Positions 31,202-41,314 of a DNA stretch of 64,000 nt are shown one piece after another. The stretch's first letter is position 1. Every line of letters begins with the position of its first letter. The translations under genes were made by a program, and so were the position numbers. A model generated the notes under the pieces. The model worked only from the letters and a program-made list of their open reading frames with translations, had not been told where the DNA came from and made no database searches. This DNA is from Amyloporia xantha (taxonomy: Eukaryota; Basidiomycota; Agaricomycetes; Polyporales; Adustoporiaceae), in assembly GCA_036971615.1 (NCBI GenBank), contig JAYKKR010000009.1, positions 62,001 to 126,000 of the forward strand, in the 5' to 3' direction.

Positions 31202-34200
31202 CTAACGCCGCATGACCTCATGCGCGCTTCCTTTCCCCATCTCCCAACCAGAACGGCAACGTGCTTCGGTCATTGCTTCAGGAAGTGGATGAAACTGCAA
31301 GCCAGCAAAGATAGCGGCATTGAGTCGACGAGGCGCACTAGGGTGTCTACGATGGAAGATCTCGATGAGTTCCTGTGCGTTCGCTACGTTACGCGCTGGT
31401 TCCCAAGACGTATGGGACTCATCGTATCCTTTCCATTTGACAAGGTACTGAAGCTGGCGGCGGAATATACGTGAATCTTTGATACGCTCAACTTCGTACT
31501 CGTCTTCGCCTTCGACCTCAATTGGTGGCGGTTCGTCAGGTTCCCGACCCGGGATCTCACTATGCGTATGCTTGCTGAGCAGGGAGACGTGGAAGACTGG
31601 ATGAACTGGCACCGATTTGGGTAACTTCAATTCGTAGTCCAAGTCACTGATCTTCCGTGTGACAGGGAAGGGACCAAGGCGTTTGGGACTTAGCTTTCTG
31701 CTCGGCTGTTTCAGCTTCAGATTACGAGCATCCAGCCACACCTTGTCACCAGGTTCGAACACCGGTGCCTCCTGTACGTGCCTATCATAGTACGTCTTCA
31801 TGCGCTCAGCAGACAGCTCAAGCGCCGCGCGTGTGTCATCCCGTATTTCCTGCAACAACTTCAACCTATCTTCCGCAGCGGGTACCTTCGACATGGGGTT
31901 CAAGCGGATTTGGAGATCGGGATTATAGGCCTGGTTCAGGAAGAAAGGGGAGTAACCAGTTGCAGAGTGAACTCGATTGTTCAGTGCAAACTCCGCAAAA
32001 GGCAGCTGTTTCGCCCAATCGTCCTGTCTATGGCTGACATAAGCCCTAAGATACTGCTCGATCTCTTGATTCCACCGCTCTGTCTGCCCGTCTGTCTGCG
32101 GGTGAAAGGCAGTCGACATGGCTGGTTCGATATTCATCCCTTTGTAGATCGCATGCAGATACTTTGACGCGAATTGGGGACCTCGGTCTGATATGACCTT
32201 GGCCGGGGCCCCATGATGTGAAAAGACATCGCGTATATAAAGTTCCGCGGCACCTTCGGCAGTCAGAGTCTCATGACATGCCGAGAAATGTACCATCTTG
32301 GTGAAGCGATCTGCAGTGACCAGGATTGAATCGAACCCATCGGACTTGGGGAGACCTACGATCATATCGGTGGTAATAACCTGCCAAGGGCGCTCTGGAA
32401 TCTCATTCGGTTTGAGCGGTCCTTGTGGTTTAGCGGGGAATGTCTTGGTACGGTTGCACGTGTCGCAGGTGCTTACGTACTCATTGACAAACTTGGACAT
32501 TCCCGGCCACCAATAGTTTCGTGATACCAACTCGAGGGTCTTGGCTCGCCCAGGGTGACCGGCTGCAGGTGCGTCGTGGTGGATTTTGACAATATCCCGC
32601 CGAAGCTCTGCATTCTTTGGGACGTAAACGCACCCTCGAAACAGCAGAAGCCCTTGCTCGGCATTCCACTCGGTGAAGTCGCGCTGTAGCCGGGGCGGGC
32701 CTAGATTCTGAATCTTTTCTAGGGCATCCGCCACCTCCCGATCCTTGTCCGAACATTCTCGAATTCGCTTCAGCAGCGATCGATCTGCCACAACAGCTGC
32801 ATGCCCACGCTGCGTGGAGGAAATGCGGAACTGTTCCGGTTTCAGGACAATCTGATCCACGTTGTCATCGTCGTCTCCAACCTGTAGGTCTGAGTGACGA
32901 GACAAGGCGTCAGCCTTTCCATTTGACTTGCCCGACTTGTGAGTGATAGTGAAATCGAAGCGGGACAGATATAGAGCCCATCTCGCTTGTCGTCGCGTGA
33001 GATGCTGAGCTGTGCGCCAATACTCGAGGTTTTTATGATCCGAAAGGATCTCGAACGTGTTAGGACAACCCTCGAGGTAGTGACGCCAGTCCTCCAACGC
33101 TTCGATTATCGCTAACATCTCCTTGTCGTAGATCTCGTAATTACACTGGGCAGAATCCATACCCCGAGATCGGTAAGCCACCGGATGCCACTTGCCATCC
33201 TCCTGCTTTTGCGAAAGTACGCCACCGGTTGCGTACCCAGAGGCATCCACCTCTAGCCGCGTTTCCCGGTCTTGGTCATACAGTGCTAAGACAGGTGTGG
33301 TGCTAAAGCAGCGTTTCAGCTCCTCGAATGCAGACTGCTCTTCCTCACCCCACTGCCAGGGTACGTTCCCAGTTAGACGATCAAGGGGTTGCGTGATTTT
33401 TGCAAAATCCTTGATGAAGCGACGATAGAAGTTGGCAAACCCTCGGAACTTTTGGATGTCCTTAACATTCCGAGGGGTAGGCCATTCCATGACTCCGCGG
33501 ATCTTTGCAGGATCCATTGCCACTTCACCATTCCCTACGATCATACCTAAATAGTCTGTTTTAGGAACGTCCCACTCGCACTTCTCCGGTTTCAGAAAGA
33601 GATCGTTTTTCTGAAGGCGACGTAATACTTCACGGGTGACTTTCTCATGCTCCAGTTTATCCGTAGAGAAGATGAGAATGTCGTCGAGGTAGACCGTGAG
33701 CTTTCCTTCTGCGATGAGATCTCCAAAGATGTCATTCATCATCGCTTGGAAGGTCACCGGAGAATTGGTGAGACCGAAGAACATAACCGATGGTTCGTAC
33801 AACCCTCGATTAGTTACAAACGCAGCCTTCCATTCGTCTCCGAGTTTGATCCGTACGTTATTATACCCCCATCGGATGTCGAACTTTGTAAAGATCGAGG
33901 CACCTTTGAGTTTGTCGACAAGTTCGGAGATCAATGGCAGCGGGTAGCGATTTTTGATCGTGATCTCGTTAAGCCGTCGGTAGTCCTGTACGGGTCGAAG
34001 TGATCCATCCTTCTTTTTGATGAAGAAGAAGGGAGAGGATATGGGCGACTTCGATTCCCGTATATAACCTTTGGCTAACTGCTCCCTGAGGAACTTGTCT
34101 AACTCGCCTTGTTCGTTGTGCGACAGTGGGTATACCCTTGAATGGAACGTTTTTGCGTCAGGAATCAGTTCTATGGCATGATCATAAGGTTTATGCTCCG

Positions 34201-35047
34201 GAAGTCGTTCCGAGGCTTCTTTGGAGAAGACCTTCAAGAACTCGTGAAACTTTTCCGGCACCATTTCCTCGACGCTTTTGACTTCTCGCTTCTTGTACTC
34301 CTCTTCAGCAAGGACTTGTGAGTAGGTATGTCCGGCTGCAACATACAGTTGTGGAGCACCAGGGAGGTTGACACCACGCTCCCAGGCTTCAAGAAGGTTG
34401 TCTTCGTCCCATTCGATCGTTGGATCCAACTCTGGTTCCTCCTCAGGTGATACCTTACTACGTACCTTGCCCTTGGTTGACCATTTGGCTTTCCGCAAAC
34501 ATTTCTGCGCCATGGGCCTGTCCCCCGTATCACGCGTAGACGCTGCTTGTTCCGTCTGGCCAACCTTTCGGGCCTGACACGCCTCAGGGCACCTATCTAG
34601 TTTGAACGAGCCACTCTCCCAATCAATATCAGGGTTATGCTCGCGAAGCCAATCGAGCCCGATTATAACGTCTTCAGGCCCGATGTCTGTTACCGTAAAT
34701 ACCATCTTCTCGATATGGTCTCCTATCTGCATCTGTAGCACAGCTACGTCCGTGATGCTTCCGTTTTTGTTGAGCGATCCATCGATGTTATATAGTGGAA
34801 TGGGGCGCCCCAACTTCCGTGTTCGTACGTTGTTCTCTTTTACGAACCGCTCGTGAATAAACTTCGTGGTGGCACCGCTGTCCACCATGGCGATTACGTC
34901 TTTCTGCCGTTTTTCGCCGATTAGCCGTACTGGAATATGAAAATGTTGCGAACCGTGATCTATTTCGTATACATTTGCAGATTGTAGTACAGAAAATCGA
35001 TTCGAGGAGGGCCCAGCGCGCACGGCAGCGAGCGTGGACCGAATCAA
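31202..35047 (-). CDS. Chromovirus Pol: protease, reverse transcriptase, RNase H, integrase, chromodomain
   Basis: An open frame of about 1,281 codons in domain order. Protease with MVDSGATT (catalytic Asp near residue 56). Reverse transcriptase with KFDIRWGYNN (Asp near 390), FFGLTNSPVTFQAMMND and YLDD at about 453-456. RNase H with LEVDASGYATGGVLS. Integrase with an HHCC finger (HHDAPAAGHPGRAK...CDTCNRTK), VTADRFTKMVHF, VISDRGPQF and FHPQTDGQTERWNQE. C-terminal chromodomain EYEVERIKDSRIF...YLVKWKGYDESHTSWEP, which typically steers integration to marked chromatin. There is no ATG at the beginning. The frame overlaps the gag stop in the -1 register, so expression probably needs a -1 shift. 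No internal stops were seen. Confidence 0.95.
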   Translation of the reverse strand: MIRSTLAAVRAGPSSNRFSVLQSANVYEIDHGSQHFHIPVRLIGEKRQKDVIAMVDSGATTKFIHERFVKENNVRTRKLGRPIPLYNIDGSLNKNGSITDVAVLQMQIGDHIEKMVFTVTDIGPEDVIIGLDWLREHNPDIDWESGSFKLDRCPEACQARKVGQTEQAASTRDTGDRPMAQKCLRKAKWSTKGKVRSKVSPEEEPELDPTIEWDEDNLLEAWERGVNLPGAPQLYVAAGHTYSQVLAEEEYKKREVKSVEEMVPEKFHEFLKVFSKEASERLPEHKPYDHAIELIPDAKTFHSRVYPLSHNEQGELDKFLREQLAKGYIRESKSPISSPFFFIKKKDGSLRPVQDYRRLNEITIKNRYPLPLISELVDKLKGASIFTKFDIRWGYNNVRIKLGDEWKAAFVTNRGLYEPSVMFFGLTNSPVTFQAMMNDIFGDLIAEGKLTVYLDDILIFSTDKLEHEKVTREVLRRLQKNDLFLKPEKCEWDVPKTDYLGMIVGNGEVAMDPAKIRGVMEWPTPRNVKDIQKFRGFANFYRRFIKDFAKITQPLDRLTGNVPWQWGEEEQSAFEELKRCFSTTPVLALYDQDRETRLEVDASGYATGGVLSQKQEDGKWHPVAYRSRGMDSAQCNYEIYDKEMLAIIEALEDWRHYLEGCPNTFEILSDHKNLEYWRTAQHLTRRQARWALYLSRFDFTITHKSGKSNGKADALSRHSDLQVGDDDDNVDQIVLKPEQFRISSTQRGHAAVVADRSLLKRIRECSDKDREVADALEKIQNLGPPRLQRDFTEWNAEQGLLLFRGCVYVPKNAELRRDIVKIHHDAPAAGHPGRAKTLELVSRNYWWPGMSKFVNEYVSTCDTCNRTKTFPAKPQGPLKPNEIPERPWQVITTDMIVGLPKSDGFDSILVTADRFTKMVHFSACHETLTAEGAAELYIRDVFSHHGAPAKVISDRGPQFASKYLHAIYKGMNIEPAMSTAFHPQTDGQTERWNQEIEQYLRAYVSHRQDDWAKQLPFAEFALNNRVHSATGYSPFFLNQAYNPDLQIRLNPMSKVPAAEDRLKLLQEIRDDTRAALELSAERMKTYYDRHVQEAPVFEPGDKVWLDARNLKLKQPSRKLSPKRLGPFPVTRKISDLDYELKLPKSVPVHPVFHVSLLSKHTHSEIPGREPDEPPPIEVEGEDEYEVERIKDSRIFRRQLQYLVKWKGYDESHTSWEPARNVANAQELIEIFHRRHPSAPRRLNAAIFAGLQFHPLPEAMTEARCRSGWEMGKGSAHEVMRR

Positions 35048-36375
35048 AAACGCTCCTCTTTCATCGCACGATACTGCCCCAGTTCCTCCCGCATGGACTT
35101 CACCTCATTGGCCAATGCAGACACAGACGCTAACATAGCCGAGAGATCTCCCGGCGTCTGCTGCACAACTTGTGTCTGCTCAGGCTGAGCGCTTGGCGTT
35201 GCGGTGTTTGCCGCAACCGTAGCTCGCACACCCTGGCGCGGAGTGTAAGGTTTGTCCTTGCAGGATGGACAGTCCTTTCGACGATACCCCGGCTTCCCAC
35301 AACCATAACAGGAACCGTTGAACTTCCCGTCACCAACAGCCGCGATAGTAGAAGAAGAAGCGGCGGCTTGTTGGCGTCCTTGGGACGTACGAGCCCCACC
35401 ACGAGCGAACATATTGAGATCCGGACGGCGCGCGCGGCTTATGTCCAGGATCTGTTCGACGGCGAGGACTCGTTTCTCGGCACTGATCCAGTCATCGAAG
35501 GGCTCGAGCTCAATTTTGCGGTAAATGCGCGAAGGGATACCGCTAAGGTACTTGTCACGGAGTTCTAGCTTCCCGTAGCCAGAACGGTCCGCCGGACCCT
35601 TGAATTGAGCAGAGAACTGGGCAGCAGTTCTCGAATCGCGTAGATTTCGAGCACAGACTTTGGTCAGCTCGACTTGTGCTGCGGCTGCGTCGTCGAGATG
35701 GCCGAAGCGAGCGGTGAAGGCGTCGGTGAAGGCCTTACGTGTGGCAAACGGGGTACGGCCAGCTACATAGTCCGCCAGGAAAGGAGTGCCCCATTCGCGG
35801 GCTTTTCCGTCGAGAAGACTGATCGCGACCTGGACCTGTAGCTTGACGGAAGCTAGGTCCGTATTGTAGTCGAGATACTCCGAGAGTTGGGCGAGATACC
35901 GTTTACATTCCACAACGCTCTCGCCATCGTAGCGTTGGGGAAGGAGAAGCTTCGCAATGCCTTTGTCTACAGCCATTACCGTCGCGGAGGGGTCGTAGTT
36001 TGCTGCGAGGGCGGAGGCGGTGGTTGTTGCTGCGAAGCGGTCGTGTGACGCGGGTAGGACGGGTGGTCTGACGGCCACGCGGCGCCGACGACGAGGCGGA
36101 GGGGACGGGCTGAGGTACGACAGGGACTGTTGGCTGCGTAGACTCGGACTGCGCGACTCCTCTTTGAGTTCCCGCAGGTGGATTCGCTCGCGAGACAGGG
36201 GGAGTAGGGAGATGGGAGACTCCTCCTTCTTGACTTTGGCTGCGGCTAACGCTGCCGCCAGGTCGAGGAATAGATGAGCCAGGGGTGGCAGGGCGAGAGG
36301 GAACGGGAGTGGTGTGACGTGAAGCGTGCTCGCTCCTTGGTCCGGCGGGATGTTGGACACGCCGGATGGGAACAA
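35044..36375 (-). CDS. Chromovirus Gag with zinc knuckle
   Basis: Capsid-like region (GIAKLLLPQRYDGESVVECK, QVQVAISLLDGKAREWGTPF, FTDAFTARFGHLDDAAAAQV, then DLRDKYLSGIPSRIYRKIEL-type text) is followed by a zinc knuckle CYGCGKPGYRRKDC. The usual His of CCHC is Tyr here (a CAC to TAC change would do it). It ends ...AMKEERF at TGA 35044-35046. The frame remains open upstream to about 36590 with no Met before MAVDKGIAK at 35976, so the true start is unclear (non-ATG start, a lost ATG, or a leader intron). The Pro/Ser/Arg-rich N-terminal part is typical of basidiomycete gag. Confidence 0.88.
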   Translation of the reverse strand: MFPSGVSNIPPDQGASTLHVTPLPFPLALPPLAHLFLDLAAALAAAKVKKEESPISLLPLSRERIHLRELKEESRSPSLRSQQSLSYLSPSPPPRRRRRVAVRPPVLPASHDRFAATTTASALAANYDPSATVMAVDKGIAKLLLPQRYDGESVVECKRYLAQLSEYLDYNTDLASVKLQVQVAISLLDGKAREWGTPFLADYVAGRTPFATRKAFTDAFTARFGHLDDAAAAQVELTKVCARNLRDSRTAAQFSAQFKGPADRSGYGKLELRDKYLSGIPSRIYRKIELEPFDDWISAEKRVLAVEQILDISRARRPDLNMFARGGARTSQGRQQAAASSSTIAAVGDGKFNGSCYGCGKPGYRRKDCPSCKDKPYTPRQGVRATVAANTATPSAQPEQTQVVQQTPGDLSAMLASVSALANEVKSMREELGQYRAMKEERF

Positions 36376-36907
36376 ACCGATTGTTCGGGGAAGGCTCGGT
36401 GACGGAGCGCGGGGTGCGATTGGGACACGGTTGTCGGGAACAATCGAACCAGTTGTTTTCCTCGAAGTAGCAGTCGGTTTGGTCTTGGGTGTCGAAGGCG
36501 TGAACGAGTCCGTGACAGTGGAGTCCTTCTGCCACGATGGATGGAGGAAGGGGAGGTGCGCGTACGTAAAGAAGACCGTTTGACTACGTAGCTACGGCGC
36601 CCGAGAGAACCCCGAGTGGTTCGCAGTTCACGTGGGACCCAGTACAGCCTTTGATTATTTCGCTGCAGGAATCTAGACCACGCGTTGGTTAACCCAACAA
36701 GAGACGCCCACTGAAGTGCAGTCTCTGAAAGCTCGTTCCACTACGAGGTGGCGATGTGTCTACGTGCGGGGGATGGCGTCACGAGCACCGAGTTCCCGAC
36801 TTTGTATCGTATGGTAATCGAAGTATAGTAAGGGTGCGCACCACCCAACCTATGGAAAGGGATTTGAAAAAGGTGAACGCCGGCGGCGATGGGGAGTTTC
36901 GACCTAA

Positions 36908-37474
36908 TGTCGCGACTTAGAGTCAAGCGACAGGGGAAGAACAAACCTAAATGGCCGAGGGCGTTCGACTGGGTCTTACCGAGCGATGACGAGCTACGCT
37001 CAAGTCTAAGGCTAGGGACAAGATAAATAAATGTAAGTAATGGTAAGTATGTACAGGCAAGCTGGGCTTACCTAGGGACAAGAGGTCGAAACTGAAGTCC
37101 CCAGGCAGAGGCGTACTACTTATATACTACAAGAGTTCAGGGCAGGCTATCTACATGGTCCGTGCGCAGGTGGTCTGTGCGCAGCCTGAGTAAGCAGGCT
37201 ATGAGTCATAAGTGATGTCGTGAGCGGAGGCCGGCGGGGCCCGAGGTCGGCCGGCACCGTGCTTAAGTAAACGTCCGTAAAGGGAAGGCGGGACGGAGTC
37301 CGTGGGAAGGGAACATGTGACCTGTAATGGTCGACGTGTCTAAGTCCATGAACAGGAGCTTGCTGTGTGTACAGTAGAATGGCCGTTCGAATAAGAGGGG
37401 AAAATAACGATGAGTAAAAGGAGAAAATCGTCCGTATATAGAAAGGAAGAAACGCTCGATGTCAACTCGTGACA
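36908..37474 (-). repeat. 5' LTR of the chromovirus (567 bp)
   Basis: Nearly identical to 30632-31190. In element orientation, TAGGTCGAAACTCC follows the LTR almost directly. A similar GAGGTCGAAACTG phrase lies inside the LTR, so self-priming as in Tf1-like elements is worth considering. A standard TGG-type tRNA primer site is not obvious. Confidence 0.93.
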
Positions 37475-37805
37475 AGCACGGTACTTGCTGCACGTTTTCC
37501 TGGACGGGTAGCAAGAGCAATGTAAATTGTAGGTAATTGTGCACCATTACATCTGTCACGTTGACTCAACAACGATTCCGTATATGCGCAAGGTTGGCAC
37601 GCCATATCAAACCAAAGGGGCTTCTTTGTGCCGTGTGGATGTGCTGCTTGGCTCGGGCACCTCACACGTTGCCGGGTGCGGGACACTGTACAGCCATAAA
37701 ACACAGACCAACGACACAGGTTGTTGACATTCCTTATCACATATTAGTCGGCAATTCCTGACACATTATATCCGTCTGTTTGTCTTTTCTGCATACCCTA
37801 GTGTC
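37475..37805. other. Host flank between chromovirus and DUF6535-like gene
   Basis: Continuation of the host sequence interrupted at 30631. No convincing exon. Probable promoter of the gene starting at 37806. Confidence 0.4.
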
Positions 37806-40303
37806 ATGGCAAAGGGACGAAGACGAAGCCGATCTAGCAGATCAAGAGCATCGTCAACCAACAGAACTCAGGATGTCGAAGCGCAGTATGCAATTGTTGA
37901 CAATGTCTCTACCCCTGGAGTGGGACCGATGCGCCGTGGCGACATGAATTCGAGTCAGAATCGCGATGTAAGCATCGGAAGCCGTATTTGTCACTGACAG
38001 CAACACTGAGGCTGTATGTCGATCACAAGGCAGTAGGCACTGACGAGGAAATTCCACTTCGACATATCAAAACAGTGAACCAAGAGTCGGATATTAATGA
38101 ACAGGTACGTCTATGGGATATCCTTTGTAGCACTGACAGTGACAGTATGTAACAAGCAGACAAGTCAACCGGAGAGCGATGTTGACGGGACCGTATTGCC
38201 GCCAGACGGCACCATCGATCCTGGCCATACATCACTGGCGGACCCTCCTAATAATCGAGAACCTACCGACAAGAAGTCGGTGGGCCAACCAGTGGACGCT
38301 ATGAAATTGTTGGGTGACTCTGCCGAGGGCATGTGAAAGCAAGAACAAGCTATCATCACTGCGTGGAATGAAGATATAAACTATCTGCTTTTATTCGTGC
38401 GTATCTATCGACCCCCCTGCACGAACGCCTGACTATTCCATGCATGATTCATGCAACTGGAACTGCCCCTCATTACGTTTGCCACGTTAGCGATTCAGGC
38501 TCGCTGACGGTTTGTGTCGCAGGCCGGTCTCTTCTCGACAGTGCTGACCGGTTTCATTGTCCCGTTCTACACGTATCTGCAGCCCCAGCCCCCGGATACT
38601 TCCACCCAGATTCTCATGGTCGTGTGCGCACAGCTGAGGCTCATGTCGGCGGAAGCTGAACACAACCTAACATCCTGTGCTACTGTTGGTTCATCATCTG
38701 ACTCTCAACCCTCGCACGTTACAATCTCAACAGGGTCATTATGGCTCGTTGCACTTGTCTGCAGTCTCAGTGCTGGTTCACTCGCAATCACCGTCAATCA
38801 ATGGTTGCACCGTTACATGAGCAGAAATCGGATGTCACCTCGCGAAACTATTCCTATTTGGGGCCACCGCCGTCGGGCCCTTGCCAAATGGCAAGTTGAG
38901 ACAATCATTAGCATTCTTCCCCTCCTCTTGCAAATGTCTGTCTTTCTCTTCCTCTTTGGATTGACAGAATTGCTATGGACCTACAACCATGTCAGTGCTA
39001 ACCTGGTGGCAGCGCTGACAGTAGTCCTTCTAACTCTATCCATTGCCACCGCGTTGTTTCCAGCTTTCGCCCCGGATTGTCCTTACAAATCTCCGCAAGC
39101 GTGGCTGTTTGTCCGAATTCTGCAATCATGCAGAAAAGGAATCTCCTGGATCACAGGAATGGCTCTGGCGTTGAATCCGATCTATTCGCAGATTTCAAAG
39201 ACACGCGCGAGATCCTGGGACGACACGCTAAAGCGATGGCGGAAGTCGCAAAAAACGTGGTTCGAAGTGCAGAGTTGGAAGGATGTCGATGATCTCTCGA
39301 TGCGTCTTCAAGAGGACAGAGAATACTTTTCAGACAAGGCAGTGTTCTCGACATTTGTGGAAGTGGACAAAGTCTTGATGGATGAGAACTTCCTCGAGAT
39401 CCACATACAGCCGAAGATCGCAAAATACACTCTCCTTACTGCAGTCGAGGCCTTCTATGACATCGCACAGCACAGAGCTCGCAGACTGGATACTTCGTCA
39501 GATCCGCCCGCACTTATCTGGTACAAATGGGACAGTCGATACATCGAGATCTTGGCCCTCATGTCACTCGATCTATTATCTAGGATAACCGACAAATCAA
39601 TGAGCGACGGGAAGGCGCGAGAGTATCATCGGATGCGCATTTTCGATATTTTCGTCCACCTTCTTGTTGCTGTACCTAACACGTCATTCCCTCTTCATGG
39701 CCGCATCATAGCGCTTCTTAAAAATAGACATCTTGATGATACGACCTTTCTCCAGAAGGTAGCCAATGCGATTTCGACAAATGAGGATAGCTTCGAAGTT
39801 GACATCGAGGGTACGTCTTTGATCGCAGGTCATGGCATGCTTGGATGGTCCACTTACTTCATAAAACGATAGATACCCGCAAATTGTTGGCATGTCTACC
39901 GAGGCTGCGAACGCTAGCGGGTTTTGACAAAGTCACATTCATAAGGCTCTCGGGTACAGCTTTACTCTTCTCGTCAAGACTTCCTCGCCCACTGGAGGAA
40001 GTCGATACCGTCCAGATCAAGAATGTGGTGGACGCCGTAATGCAATCAATATCCGTCCCTTCGGCCCGGATGCCATTCGCTGAGAGGTTAACTCAAGGCG
40101 ATGGTTGGTATTGGTTTCACCATTTTCTTGAGGCAGCTGTCGGCGCTGCGCACTTGAACCCCGGCCTTTGCACTTACACGATGGTCGAGTCATTGCAACG
40201 CTGTGCTTCATCATGCCCCCCGGACCATACCTGGTACTCTCAAATACAAGGGAAGATATCAGTGATATCCAAGTCGTTCGTCTCTCCTACATCCATAATC
40301 GAT
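37806..40303 (+). pseudogene. DUF6535-like membrane protein gene with an in-frame stop
   Basis: The first exon starts MAKGRRRSRSSRSRASST. Later exons give VDHKAVGTDEEIPLRHIK, KQEQAIITAWNEDINYLLLF, AGLFSTVLTGFIVPFYTYLQ, SLWLVALVCSLSAGSLAITV, NQWLHRY, ILPLLLQMSVFLFLFGLTEL and LVAALTVVLLTLSIATALFP. That is the typical DUF6535 layout of four membrane spans in basidiomycetes (function unknown). A long soluble part follows (DTRKLLACLPRLRTLAGFDK, VQIKNVVDAVMQSISVPSAR). An in-frame TGA at 38334-38336 sits just before KQEQAI, inside the domain. CGA to TGA would explain it. The junction of exons 1 and 2 is not in phase as read. The last exon may splice on to the GTPase exon at 40339 through a 35 nt intron. 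Confidence 0.7.
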
Positions 40304-40338
40304 GTGCGACTGAATAAGCTTATAGTGCTGTCTCTCAG

Positions 40339-41314
40339 CAACATGAGTCCGTGTCCCGAGCAGACATGTCTCAGCCACAGGAGCTTGTGCGCCGAGCAGA
40401 CGTGTCTCAGCCACATGAATCTGTGCCCCTCAGAGACGCGCCAGTGGTTGAGTCGTCTGCCGACGATGGTATGCCTCAGATGCCCATGGCACACATCATG
40501 TACGTCGTCATATATGCGATCATCATGATATTAGAATTAATTCACTGTTGTGCAGAGTGATGGGATTAACAGGAGCCGGGAAGAGCACTGTGAGGAATAT
40601 GACAATGTCTGCGACGGGCTCAAGCTGATCGCTACTCATTTCATGTAGTTCGTTAACATGGCTAGCGGTGATTGGCTGCCTGTTGGCCATGGTTTACACT
40701 CATTCACTCAAGAGATTACTCCGGCAAAAACATTCATATTGGATGACCGTTGCGTCGCGTTGCTCGAAAAAACATTCATATTGGATGACCGTTGCGTCGC
40801 GTTGCTCGATACACCTGGCTTGAACGACACCGGATTGAGCTCCGAGGGTATCCTGCACAAGTTCGCAGGTCACTTTATAGCTCAGTGAGTCAGTGTTCCT
40901 TATCTTGCATCGAGAATGGACCCATACCTTTGTAGTCCTCAGCAAAGGGAATTCAACGGTATAATCTACCTTCACGACTGGAATATCGCTCCCGACGAAA
41001 ATGCGCATCGTACGTTCCAATCGTTTACGCAGCTCTGCGGCACGGATGCGATGCCAAACACTGCCATCGTCATCTCTCACGTTGGTCCTGCGAGTGATGA
41101 AATGCAGGATCAACGAAAGGCAAGATTCGAGAAGATGTTTCGACCTGCGTTGGACCAGGGTGCCAAACTTCATTTTTATCATAATACTGTACAGTCTGTG
41201 CATGAGATTTTGTTCCCTCTCATGCGACTGGACCCCAAGCCCTTACAGTTCGAGACGGAACTCAGAGAACACAATGACGTTACTCGGACGTCTGCATATC
41301 TGGCGCTGGATTGA
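40339..41314 (+). CDS. P-loop GTPase (AIG1-like G-domain protein)
   Basis: Spliced frame: Ser/Gln-rich leader with two imperfect repeats (SRADMSQPQELV, RRADVSQPHESV), then GLTGAGKST (G1 P-loop, 40563-40589), FVNMASGDWLPVGHGLHSFT (Switch I Thr region), DTPG (G3, 40808-40819), and after an intron EFNGIIYLHDWNIAPDENAH, FTQLCGTDAMPN and a helical C-terminus ending LALD at 41314. Introns lie at about 40500-40556, 40590-40650 and 40888-40949. The IYLH...F..LCG pattern is common in the many agaric G-domain proteins related to AIG1/septin-type GTPases. There is no separate ATG in a good context, and the 5' side joins the DUF6535-like gene in phase. A clear N/TKxD (G4) motif is missing. Confidence 0.7.
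40731..40814 (+). repeat. 42 bp in-frame tandem duplication inside the GTPase exon
   Basis: CATTCATATTGGATGACCGT and the following bases to GTTGCTCG occur twice, at 40731 and 40773. This duplicates 14 residues (TFILDDRCVALLEK / TFILDDRCVALLDT) immediately before the G3 DTPG loop. The copies are identical, so the event is recent or the copies have been homogenised. Confidence 0.95.

Larger units (their letters stand above)
30632..37474 (-). mobile_element. Ty3/gypsy chromovirus, nearly intact, 6.8 kb
   Basis: LTRs begin TGTCGCGACTTAGAG and end ACTCGTGACA, at 30632-31190 (3' LTR in element orientation) and 36908-37474 (5' LTR). A perfect 5 bp target duplication AGCAC lies at 30627-30631 and 37475-37479. 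The LTRs differ by only a few indels (a 10 bp insertion in the right one and single bases), so the insertion is fairly recent. Gag and pol are on the minus strand, with pol open over 1,281 codons and a C-terminal chromodomain. A polypurine tract (AGGAGAGGGGTAC on the minus strand, 31191-31203) abuts the 3' LTR. Confidence 0.95.

Noticed and set aside
31202..36583. Plus-strand frames opposite the chromovirus gag-pol
   Set aside because: All are short and lie over conserved minus-strand pol or gag motifs. No antisense gene comparable to those of the 12.4 kb element is present.
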